Shown piece after piece: positions 1-10,799 of a stretch of 64,000 nucleotides of DNA. Numbering within the stretch: the first letter of the stretch is position 1; every line of letters begins with the position of its first letter. A program made the translations under genes and the position numbers. The notes beneath the pieces were generated by a model, which worked only from the letters and a program-made list of their open reading frames with translations, did not search any database and was not told the DNA's origin. This DNA comes from Viola odorata (lineage: Eukaryota > Streptophyta > Magnoliopsida > Malpighiales > Violaceae): positions 54,536,304 through 54,600,303 of the forward strand of contig OY829537.1 in assembly GCA_963691705.1 (NCBI GenBank), in the 5' to 3' direction.

Positions 1-858
1 CCTTCACAATGCTTAACAGACAACATGTGCGGAAGTGACCAGACACAACATTATCAGACGACTGTGCGGACGTTACCAGACACAGCATTAAAAACACAAT
101 GTGGGGACGTGACCCTTCAAAACGCTTAACAGACAACATGTACGGACGTGACCCTTCAAAACGCTTAACAAACAACATGTGCGGACGTGACTAGACACAA
201 CATTATCAAACGACTGTGCGAACGTGACCAAACACAATATTAAAAACATGATGTGGGGACGTGACCCTTCACAACCCTTAACAGACAACATGTGCGGACG
301 TGACCAGACACAACATTATCAGACGACATGTGCGTACCTGACCAAACACAACAATAAATACACAATGTGGGCACGTGACCCTTCACAACGCTTGAAAGAC
401 AACATGTGCGGAAGTGACCAGACACAACATTATCGGACGACTGTGCGGACGTCATGAGACACAACATTAAAAATACAATGTGGGGACGCGACCCTTCACA
501 ACGCCTAACAGACAACATGTGCGGACATGACCAGACACAACATTATCAGACGACTGTGCGGACGTGACCAAACACACCATTAAAAACACGATGTGGGGAC
601 GTGACCCTTCACAACGCTTAACAGACAACATGTGCGGACGTGACCAGACACAACATTATCAGACGACATGTGAGTACCTGACCAAACACAACATTAAATA
701 CACGATGTGGGGACGTGACCCTTCACAATGCTTGACAGACAACATGTGCGGAAGTGACAAGACACAACATTATCAGACGACTGTGCGGACGTGACTAGAC
801 ACAAGATTAAAAACACAATGTGGGGACGTGACCCTTCACAACGCTTAACAGACAACAT

Positions 859-895
859 GTGCGGACATGACCAGACACAACATTATCAGACGACT
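859..895 (+). repeat. P-class monomer, example
   Basis: 37 bases, ending CGACT. This copy has CATG where the consensus head has CGTG, one of many CpG to CpA changes. Other P forms end CGACAT (38 bases, usually before a Q starting GTGCGTACC or GTGTGGACG) or CGAAT. A frequent P head variant is GGAAGTGACC. Confidence 0.9.
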
Positions 896-932
896 GTGCG
901 GACGTGACCAAACACACCATTAAAAACACGAT
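896..932 (+). repeat. Q-class monomer, example
   Basis: 37 bases with an A-rich tail. Main Q sub-forms in the window carry ATTAACAACACG, ATTAAGAACACG, ATTAAATACACG, ATTAAAAATATG, ATTAAAACACACAAG (38 bases) or ATTAATAACACGAG. The sub-form is position-specific within each higher-order unit, so it identifies the register. Confidence 0.9.
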
Positions 933-971
933 GTGGGGACGTGACCCTTCACAACGCTTAACAGACAACAT
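933..971 (+). repeat. R-class monomer, example
   Basis: 39 bases. After a Q it starts GTGGGGA; when it follows a P directly it keeps the GTGCGGA head. Sub-forms include CTTAAGAGATGACAT, CTTAACAGAAAACAT, CTTAACAGACGATAT and CTTGACAGACAACAT endings. R length is a multiple of three while P and Q usually are not. Confidence 0.9.
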
Positions 972-1453
972 GTACGGACGTGACCAGACACAACATTATC
1001 AGACGACTATGCGGACGTGACCAGACACAACATTAAAACACACAAGGTGGGGAGGTGACCCTTCATAACGCTTAACAGATGACATGTGCGGACGTGACCA
1101 GACACAACATTAAAAATACGATGTGGGGACGTGGCCCTTCACAAGGCTTAACAGACAACATGTGCGGAAGTGACCAGACACAACATTATCAGACGACTGT
1201 GCGGACGTTTCCCGACACAGCATTAAAAACACAATGTGGGGGCGTGACCCTTCAAAACGCTTAACAGACAACATGTACGGACGTGACCCTTCAAAACGCT
1301 TAACAAACAACATGTGCGGACGTGACTAGACACAACATTATCAAACGACTGTGCGGACGTGACCAAACACAATATTAAAAACATGATGTGGGGACGTGAC
1401 CCTTCACAACCCTTAACAGACAACAAGTGCGGACGTGACCAGACACAACATTA

Positions 1454-2110
1454 ACAACACGATGTGGGGACGTGACCTTTCACAACGCTTAAGAGATGAC
1501 ATGCGTGGGCGTGACCAGAAATAACATTATCAGACGTCTGTGCGGACGTGAGCAAACACACCATTAAAAACACGATGTGGGGACGTGACCTTTCACAACG
1601 CTTAACAGACAACATGTGCGGACGTGACCAGACACAACATTAATAACACGAGGTGGGGGCGTGACCCTTCACAACGCTTAAGAGATGACATGCGCGGACG
1701 TGACCAGACACAATATTAAAAACACGATGTGGGGACGTGACCCTTCATAACGCTTAACAGACGATATATGCGGACGTGACCAGACACAACATTATCAGAC
1801 GACATGTGTGGACGTGACCAGACACAACATTAACAACACGATGTGGGGCCGTGACCTTTCACAACACTTAACAGAAAACATATGCATACGTGACCAGACA
1901 CAACATTATCAGACGAATGTGCGGACGTAACCAAACACAACATTAACAACACGATGTGGGGACGTGACCTTTCACAACGCTTAACAGACAACATGTGCGG
2001 ACGTGACCTGACACAACATTATATGACGACTGTGCAGACGTGACCAGACACAGCATTAAAAATATGATGTGGGGACGTGACCCTTCACAACGCTTAACAG
2101 ACAACATGTG
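1454..2110 (+). repeat. Mosaic satellite segment with GCGTGGGCG-head monomer
   Basis: Starts with the hybrid monomer that ends run 1, then an R ending GATGACAT and a P with an aberrant head (1503-1539, GCGTGGGCGTGACC, tail AGAAATAAC). Equivalent aberrant monomers occur near 8950 and 22900, so this is a shared older sub-block. From about 1640 it follows a module common across the window: Q ending AATAACACGAG, R with CATAACGC and GACGATAT, then R with AGAAAACATATGCATACG. No gene. Confidence 0.75.
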
Positions 2111-4619
2111 CGGACGTGACCAGACACAACATTAACAACACGATGTGGGGCCGTGACCTTTCACAACACTTAACAGAAAACATATGCATACGTGACCAGA
2201 CACAACATTATCAGACGAATGTGCGGACGTAACCAAACACAACCTTAAGAACACGATGTGGGGACGTGACCCTTCACAACGCTTAACAGACAACATGTGC
2301 AGAAGTGACCAGACACAACATTATCAGACGAATGTGCGGACGTAACCAAACACAACATTAACAACACGATGTGGGGACGTGACCTTTCACAACGCTTAAC
2401 AGACAACATGTGCGGACGTGACCTGACACAACATTATATGACGACTGTGCAGACGTGACCAGACACAGCATTAAAAATATGATGTGGGGACGTGACCCTT
2501 CACAACGCTTAACAGACAACATGTGCGGACGTGACCAGACAAAACCATTAAAAACACGATGTGAGGGCGTGACCCTGCACAACGCTTAACAGACAACATG
2601 TGCGGAAGTGACCAGACACAACATTATCGGACGACATGTGCGTACCTGACCAAACAAAACATTAAATACACGATGTGGGGACGTGACCCTTCACAACGCT
2701 TGACAGAAAACATGTGCGGAAGTGACAAGACACAACATTATCAGACGAATGTGCGGACGTGACGAAACACACCATTACAAACACGATGTGGGGACGTGAC
2801 ACTTCACAAAACTTAACAAACAACATGTGCGGACGTGACCAGACACAACATTATCAGACGACTGTGCGGACGTGACCAGACACAACATTAAAACACACAA
2901 GGTGGGGAGGTGACCCTTCATAACGCTTAAGAGATGACATGTGCGGACGTGACCAGACACAACATTAAAAATACGATGTGGGGACGTGGCCCTTCACAAC
3001 GCTTAACAGACAACATGTGCGGAAGTGACCAGACACAACATTATCAGACGACTGTGCGGACGTTACCAGACACAGCATTAAAAACACAATTTGGGGACGT
3101 GACTCTTCAAGACGCTTAACAGACAACATGTACAGACGTGACCCTTCAAAACGCTTAACAAACAACATATGCGGACGTGACTAGACACAACATTATCAAA
3201 CGACTGTGCGGACGTGACCAAACACAATATTAAAACCATGATGTGGGGACGTGACCCTTCACAACCCTTAACAGACAACATGTGCGGACGTGACCAGACA
3301 CAACATTATCAGACGAATGTGCGGACGTAACCAAACACAACATTAAGAACACGATGTGGGGACGTGACCCTTCACAACGCTTAACAGACAACATGTGCGG
3401 AAGTGACCAGACACAACATTATCAGACGACTGTGCGGACGTGATCCTTCACAATCCTTAAGAGATGACATGTGCGGATGTGACCAGTCACAACATTATCA
3501 GACGACATGTGTGGACGTGACCAGACACAACATTAAAACCACGATGTGGGGACGTGACCTTTCACAACGCTTAACAGACAACATGTGCGGACGTGACCTG
3601 ACACAACATTATATGGCAACTGTGCAGACGTGACCAGACACAACATTAAAAATATGATGTGGGGACGTGACCCTTCACAACGCTTAACAGACAACATGTG
3701 CCGACGTGACCAGACAAAACATTATCAGACGACATGTGCGGAAGTGACCAAACACACCATTAAAAACACGATGTGAGGGCGTGACCCTGCACAATGCTTA
3801 ACAGACAACATGTGCGGAAGTGACCAGACACAACATTATCAGACGACTGTGCGGACGTGACTAGACATAGCATTAAAAACACGATGTGGGGACGTGACCA
3901 TTCACAACGCTTAAGAGATGACATGTGCGTACGTGACCAGACACAACATTACCAGACGGCATATGAGGACGTGACCAGACAGAACATTAACAACACGATG
4001 TGGGGACGTGACCTTTCACAACGCTTAACAAATAACATGTGCGGACGTGACTTGACACAACATTATCAGAGGACTGTGTAGACGTGACTAGACACAGTAT
4101 TAAAAATATGATGTGGGGACGTGACCCTTCACAACGCTTAACAGACAACATGTGCGGACGTGACCAGACACAATATTATCAGACGACTGTGCGGACGTGA
4201 CCAAACACTATTAAAAACACGATGTGGGGACGTGACCCTTCACAACGCTTAACAGACAACATGTGCGGACGTGACCAGACACAACATTATCAGACGACAT
4301 GTGCGTACCTGACCAAACACAACATTAAATACATGATGTGGGGATGTGACCCTTCACAATGCTTGACAGAAAACATGTGCGAAAGTGGCCAGACACAACA
4401 TTATCAGACGACTGTGCGGACGTGACGAGACACAACATTAAAAACCCAATGTGGGGACGTGACCCTGCACAACGCCTAACAGACTACATGTGCGGACATG
4501 ACCAGACACAACATTATCAGATGACTGTGCGGACGTGACCAAACACACCATTAAAAACACTATGTGGGGACGTGACCCTTCACAACGCTTAACAGACAAC
4601 ATGTGCGGACGTGACCAGA
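2111..4619 (+). repeat. 2.5-kb dispersed block, copy 1
   Basis: Collinear with about 23734-26242 at a constant offset of 21,623 bases; the flanks do not match at that offset. Part of it also matches about 39.8-41.9 kb. Shared rare variants include the TATCGGACGAC P monomer near 2625, the AAAACCATTAAAAAC Q monomer, the ATGGCAACT ending near 3614 and the 35-base Q at 4189-4223. The internal AGACTACAT and CACTATG variants near 4490 and 4560 also recur in the other copies. Noncoding satellite throughout. Confidence 0.8.
4189..4223 (+). repeat. 35-base Q monomer with a 2-base deletion (lineage marker)
   Basis: Reads AAACACTATTAAAAAC where full-length relatives read AAACACAATATTAAAAAC. Also present at 12539-12573, 17947-17981 and 25812-25846. 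The corresponding monomers at 41481-41517 and near 46550 and 50071 are full length. The shared deletion groups the first four blocks. It also joins two short frames at 12434-12775 and 25707-26048 into the longest open frame of the window (113 codons), which I treat as accidental. Confidence 0.85.
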
Positions 4620-5056
4620 CACAACATTATCAGACGACATGTGCGTACCTGACCAAACACAACATTAAATACACGATGTGGGGACGTGACCCTTCACAAT
4701 GCTTGACAGACAACATGTGCGGAAGTGACAAGACACAACATTATCAGACGACTGTGCGGACGTGACTAGACACAAGATTAAAAACACAATGTGGGGACGT
4801 GACCCTTCACAACGCTTAACAGACAACATGTGCGGACATGACCAGACACAACATTATCAGACGACTGTGCGGACGTGACCAAACACACCATTACAAACAC
4901 GATGTGGGGACGTGACACTTCACAACGCTTAACAGACAACATGTGCGGACGTGACCAGACACAACATTATCAAACGACTGTGCGGACGTGACCAGACACA
5001 ACATTAAAACACACAAGGTGGGGAGGTGACCCTTCATAACGCTTAAGAGGTGACAT

Positions 5057-6191
5057 GTGCGGACGTGACCAGACACAACATTAAAAATACGATGTGGGGA
5101 CGTGGCCCTTCACAACGCTTAACAGACAACATGTGCGGAAGTGACCAGACACAACATTATCAGACGACTGTGCGGACGTTACCAGACACAGCATTAAAAA
5201 CACAATGTGGGGACTTGACCCTTCAAAACGCTTAACAGACAACATGTACGGACGTGACCCTTCAAAACGCTTAACAAACAACATGTGCGGACGTGACTAG
5301 ACACAACATTATCAAACGACTGTGCGGACGTGACCAAACACAATATTAAAAACATGATGTGGGGACGTGACCCTTCACAACCCTTAACAGACAACATGTG
5401 CGGACGTGACCAGACACAACATTATCAGACGACATGTGCGTACCTGACCAAACACAACAATAAATACACAATGTGGGCACGTGACCCTTCACAACGCTTG
5501 AAAGACAACATGTGCGGAAGTGACCAGACACAACATTATCGGACGACTGTGCGGACGTCATGAGACACAACATTAAAAATACAATGTGGGGACGCGACCC
5601 TTCACAACGCCTAACAGACAACATGTGCGGACATGACCAGACACAACATTATCAGACGACTGTGCGGACATGACCAAACACACCATTAAAAACACGATGT
5701 GGGGACATGACCCTTCACAACGCTTAACAGACAACATGTGCGGACGTGACCAGACACAACATTATCAGACGACATGTGAGTACCTGACCAAACACAACAT
5801 TAAATACACGATGTGGGGACGTGACCCTTCACAATGCTTGACAGACAACATGTGCGGAAGTGACAAGACACAACATTATCAGACGACTGTGCGGACGTGA
5901 CTAGACACAAGATTAAAAACACAATGTGGGGACGTGACCCTTCACAACGCTTAACAGACAACATGTGCGGACATGACCAGACACAACATTATTAGACGAC
6001 TGTGCGGATGTGACCAAACACACCATTAAAAACACGATGTGGGGACGTGACCCTTCACAACGCTTAACAGACAACATGTACGGACGTGACCAGACACAAC
6101 ATTATCAGACGACTATGCGGACGTGACCAGACACAACATTAAAACACACAAGGTGGGGAGGTGACCCTTCATAACGCTTAAGAGATGACAT
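5057..6191 (+). repeat. Reference unit of the 1,135-base HOR (30 monomers)
   Basis: Parsed monomer by monomer: Q-R, P-Q-R, an extra R, then eight P-Q-R trimers, 30 monomers summing to 1,135 bases. The extra R (5246-5284) directly follows another R (5207-5245), both with TTCAAAACGC, so a 39-base slip is fixed in the unit. Position-specific marks are GTGGCCC in monomer 2, GTTACC in monomer 4, ACAACCC in monomer 9, GTACCTGACC in monomers 11 and 20, ACGCGACCC in monomer 15, and ACACACAAG followed by GGGGAGG at monomers 29-30. Confidence 0.92.
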
Positions 6192-7901
6192 GTGCGGACG
6201 TGACCAGACACAACATTAAAAATACGATGTGGGGACGTGGCCCTTCACAAGGCTTAACAGACAACATGTGCGGAAGTGACCAGACACAACATTATCAGAC
6301 GACTGTGCAGACGTTACCAGACACAGCATTAAAAACACAATGTGGGGGCGTGACCCTTCAAAACGCTTAACAGACAACATGTACGGACGTGACCCTTCAA
6401 AACGCTTAACAAACAACATGTGCGGACGTGACTAGACACAACATTATCAAACGACTGTGCGGACGTGACCAAACACAATATTAAAAACATGATGTGGGGA
6501 CGTGACCCTTCACAACCCTTAACAGACAACAAGTGCGGACGTGACCAGACATAACATTATCAGACGACATGTGCGTACCTGACCAAACACAACAATAAAT
6601 ACACAATGTGGGGACGTGACCCTTCACAACGCTTGAAAGACAACATGTGCGGAAGTGACCAGACACAACATTATCAGACGACTGTGCGGACGTCACGAGG
6701 CACAACATTAAAAATACAATGTCGGGACGCGACCCTTCACAACGCCTAACAGACAACATGTGCGGACATGACCAGACACAACATTTTCAGACGACTGTGC
6801 GGACGTGACCAAACACACCATTAAAAACACGATGTGGGGACATGACCCTTCACAACGCTTAACAGACAACATGTGCGGACGTGACCAGACACAACAATAT
6901 CAGACACCATGTGAGTACCTGACCAAACACAACATTAAATACACGATGTGGGGACGTGACCCTTCACAATGCTTGACAGACAACATGTGCGGAAGTGACA
7001 AGACACAACATTATCAGACGACTGTGCGGACGTGACTAGACACAAGATTAAAAACACAATGTGGGGACGTGACCCTTCACAACGCTTAACAGACAACATG
7101 TGCGGACATGACCAGACACAACATTATCAGACGACTGTGCGGACGTGACCAAACACACCATTAAAAACACGATGTGGGGACGTGACCCTTCACAACGCTT
7201 AACAGACAACATGTACGGACGTGACCAGACACAACATTATCAGACGACTGTGCGGACGTGACCAGACACAACATTAAAACACACAAGGTGGGGAGGTGAC
7301 CCTTCATAACGCTTAAGAGATGACATGTGCGGACGTGACCAGACACAACATTAAAAATACGATGTGGGGACGTGGCCCTTCACAACGCTTAACAGACAAC
7401 ATGTGCGGAAGTGACCAAACACAACATTATCAGACGACTATGCGGACGTTACCAGACACAGCATTAAAAACACAATGTGGGGACGTGACCCTTCAAAACG
7501 CTTAACAGACAACATGTACGGACGTGACCCTTCAAAACGCTTAACAAACAACATGTGCGGACGTGACTAGACACAACATTATCAAACGACTGTGCGGACG
7601 TGACCAAACACAATATTAAAAACATGATGTGGGGACGTGACCCTTCACAACCCTTAACAGACAACAAGTGCGGACGTGACCAGACACAACATTATCAGAC
7701 GACATGTGCGTACCTGACCAAACACAACAATAAATACACAATGTGGGGACGTGACCCTTCACAACGCTTGAAAGACAACATGTGCGGAAGTGACCAGACA
7801 CAACATTATCAGACGACTGTGCGGACGTCACGAGACACAACATTAAAAATACAATGTCGGGACGCGACCCTTCACAACGCCTAACAGACAACATGTGCGG
7901 A
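5057..7901 (+). repeat. 1,135-base HOR, run 2 (2.5 units)
   Basis: Units start at 5057, 6192 and 7327; the third breaks off inside monomer 16 near 7902, where the head changes from GGACATG to GGAAGTG. A more diverged copy of the same periodicity reaches back to about 4.4 kb (the CACACCATTAAAAAC trimer at 4535, 5670 and 6805 is spaced exactly 1,135). Units differ by point changes, for example GGGCACGTG in the first and GGGGACGTG in the second at monomer 12. Confidence 0.9.
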
Positions 7902-8986
7902 AGTGACCAGACACAACATTATCAGACGACTGTGCGGAAGTGACCAGACACAACATTATCAGACGACTGTGCGGACGTGACGAGACACAACATTAAAAAC
8001 ACAATGTGGGGACGTGACCAGACACAACATTATAAGACGACTGTGCGGACGTGACCAACACACCATTAAAAACACGATGTGGGGACGTGACCCTTCACAA
8101 CGCTTAAGAGACAACATGTGCGGACGTGACCAGACACAACATTATCAGACGACTATGCGGACGTGACCAAACACACCATTAAAAACACGATGTGGGGACG
8201 TGACCCTTCACAACGCTTAAGAGACAACATGTGCGGACGTGACCAGACACAACATTATCAGACGACTGTGCGGACGTGACCAGACATAACATTAAAAACA
8301 CGAGGTGGGGGCGTGACCCTTCACAACGCTTAAGAGATGACATGTGCGGACGTGACCAAACACAACATTAAAAACACGATGTGGGGACGTGACCCTTCAT
8401 AACGCTTAACAGACGATATATGCGGACGTGACCAGGCACAACATTATCAGACGACATGTGTGGACGTGACCAGACACAACATTAACAACACGATGTGGGG
8501 ACGTGACCTTTCACAACACTTAACAGAAAACATATGCAGACTTAACCAGACACAACATTATCAGATGACTGTACGGACGTGACCAAACACAACATTAAAA
8601 ACACGATGTGGGGACATGACCCTTCACAACGCATAACAGACAACATGTGCGGAAGTGACCAGAAAAAATATTATCAAACGACTGTGCGGACGTGACCCTT
8701 CACAATGCTTAAGAGATGACATGTGCGGATGTGACCAGACACAACATTATCAGACGACATGTGTGGACGTGACCAGACACAACATTAACAACACGATGTG
8801 GGGACGTGACCTTTCACAACGCTTAACAGACAACATGTGCGGACGTGACCTGACACAACATTATATGACGACTGTGCAGACGTGACCAGACACAACATTA
8901 AAAACATGATGTGGGGACGTGACCCTTCACAACGCTTAAGAGATGACATGCGTGGGCGTGACCAGAAATAACATTATCAGACGTCT
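7024..8986 (+). repeat. About 1.96-kb tandem duplication, left copy
   Basis: Pairs with 8987-10799 at an offset of 1,963 bases on the left part and 1,850 on the right. The 113-base difference is one extra trimer here: Q-R-P at 8043-8154 is followed by a second Q-R-P at 8155-8267. Both copies share a rare 36-base Q with GACCAACACACC (8043-8078 and near 10008) and a P variant with AGAAAAAATATTATC (near 8650 and 10500). Confidence 0.82.
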
Positions 8987-10799
8987 GTGCGGACGTGAGC
9001 AAACACACCATTAAAAACACAATGTGGGGACGTGACCCTTCACAACGCTTAACAGACAACATGTGCGGACATGACCAGACACAACATTATCAGACGACTG
9101 TGCGGACGTGACCAAACACACCATTAAAAACACGATGTGGGGACGTGACCCTTCACAACGCTTAACAGACAACATGTACGGACGTGACCAGACACAACAT
9201 TATCAGACGACTGTGCGGACGTGACCAGACACAACATTAAAACACACAAGGTGGGGAGGTGACCCTTCATAACGCTTAAGAGATGACATGTGCGGACGTG
9301 ACCAGACACAACATTAAAAATACGATGTGGGGACGTGGCCCTTCACAACGCTTAACAGACAACATGTGCGGAAGTGACCAAACACAACATTATCAGACGA
9401 CTATGCGGACGTTACCAGACACAGCATTAAAAACACAATGTGGGGACGTGACCCTTCAAAACGCTTAACAGACAACATGGACGGACGTGACCCTTCAAAA
9501 CGCTTAACAAACAACATGTGCGGACGTGACTAGACACAACATTATCAAACGACTGTGCGGACGTGACCAAACACAATATTAAAAACATGATGTGGGGACG
9601 TGACCCTTCACAACCCTTAACAGACAACAAGTGCGGACGTGACCAGACACAACATTATCAGACGACATGTGCGTACCTGACCAAACACAACAATAAATAC
9701 ACAATGTGGGGACGTGACCCTTCACAACGCTTGAAAGACAACATGTGCGGAAGTGACCAGACACAACATTATCAGACGACTGTGCGGACGTCACGAGACA
9801 CAACATTAAAAATACAATGTCGGGACGCGACCCTTCACAACGCCTAACAGACAACATGTGCGGAAGTGACCAGACACAACATTATCAGACGACTGTGCGG
9901 AAGTGACCAGACACAACATTATCAGACGACTGTGCGGACGTGACGAGACACAACATTAAAAACACAATGTGGGGACGTGACCAAACACAACATTATAAGA
10001 CGACTGTGCGGACGTGACCAACACACCATTAAAAACACGATGTGGGGACGTGACCCTTCACAACGCTTAAGAGACAACATGTGCGGACGTGACCAGACAC
10101 AACATTATCAGACGACTGTGCGGACGTGACCAGACATAACATTAAAAACACGAGGTGGGGGCGTGACCCTTCACAACGCTTAAGAGATGACATGTGCGGA
10201 CGTGACCAAACACAACATTAAAAACACGATGTGGGGACGTGACCCTTCATAACGCTTAACAGACGATATATGCGGACGTGACCAGGCACAACATTATCAG
10301 ACGACATGTGTGGACGTGACCAGACACAACATTAACAACACGATGTGGGGACGTGACCTTTCACAACACTTAACAGAAAACATATGCAGACTTAACCAGA
10401 CACAACATTATCAGATGACTGTGCGGACGTGACCAAACACAACATTAAAAACACGATGTGGGGACATGACCCTTCACAACGCATAACAGACAACATGTGC
10501 GGAAGTGACCAGAAAAAATATTATCAAACGACTGTGCGGACGTGACCCTTCACAATGCTTAAGAGATGACATGTGCGGATGTGACCAGACACAACATTAT
10601 CAGACGACATGTGTGGACGTGACCAGACACAACATTAACAACACGATGTGGGGACGTGACCTTTCACAACGCTTAACAGACAACATGTGCGGACGTGACC
10701 TGACACAACATTATATGACGACTGTGCAGACGTGACCAGACACAACATTAAAAACATGATGTGGGGACGTGACCCTTCACAATGCTTAAGAGATGACAT
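8987..10799 (+). repeat. About 1.96-kb tandem duplication, right copy
   Basis: Begins with a hybrid Q monomer (8987-9023): its left half (GAGCAAACACACC) matches the monomer that normally follows the GCGTGGGCG-head P, and its right half (CACAAT ending) matches the 7.0-kb copy. It then runs collinear with the left copy until about 10.8 kb. The next 160 bases repeat the GATGTGACC P and GTGTGGACG Q module. Confidence 0.8.

Larger units (their letters stand above)
859..971 (+). repeat. Representative P-Q-R trimer (113 bases)
   Basis: One complete trimer close to the window consensus: P, Q and R of 37, 37 and 39 bases. The three classes align over the first 14 bases and more weakly over the tails (each has CA-rich sequence followed by ATT or CTT and ends in AT or ACT), so they look like diverged copies of one ancestral monomer. 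The R-to-P junction reads ACATGT, a palindrome recurring about once per trimer. The Q-to-R junction reads GATGTGGGGACG. Confidence 0.93.
1..1453 (+). repeat. 1,135-base HOR, run 1 (1.3 units, cut by the window start)
   Basis: Matches the reference unit at 5057-6191 with a constant offset of 5,106 bases. The window begins inside monomer 2 of a unit, the next unit starts at 1086, and the run stops inside monomer 10 (1427-1463), where the tail switches from a P-type to a Q-type sequence after CATTA. The same switch at the same monomer is seen at 15830-15866. Monomer 12 (367-405) carries GGGCACGTGACC, creating a CACGTG palindrome at 372-377. Confidence 0.88.

Noticed and set aside
224..457. Recurrent 60-94-codon open frames on both strands, looking like a family of small Cys/His-rich proteins
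   Set aside because: They begin and end at the repeat core (GTG start and TGA stop in GACGTGACC), overlap on opposite strands, lack ribosome-binding context, and recur because the DNA repeats. The 113-base period breaks any frame.
1862..1895. CATATGCATACG as a regulatory site (promoter or octamer-like)
   Set aside because: It is a fixed sub-form of the R-P junction repeated many times in the window, with no gene downstream to regulate.
8647..8683. Poly-A tract in the AGAAAAAATATT monomer as a retroelement tail
   Set aside because: The run is only six A and lies inside a normal 37-base P monomer with intact flanks and no target-site duplication; it is a point-variant form.
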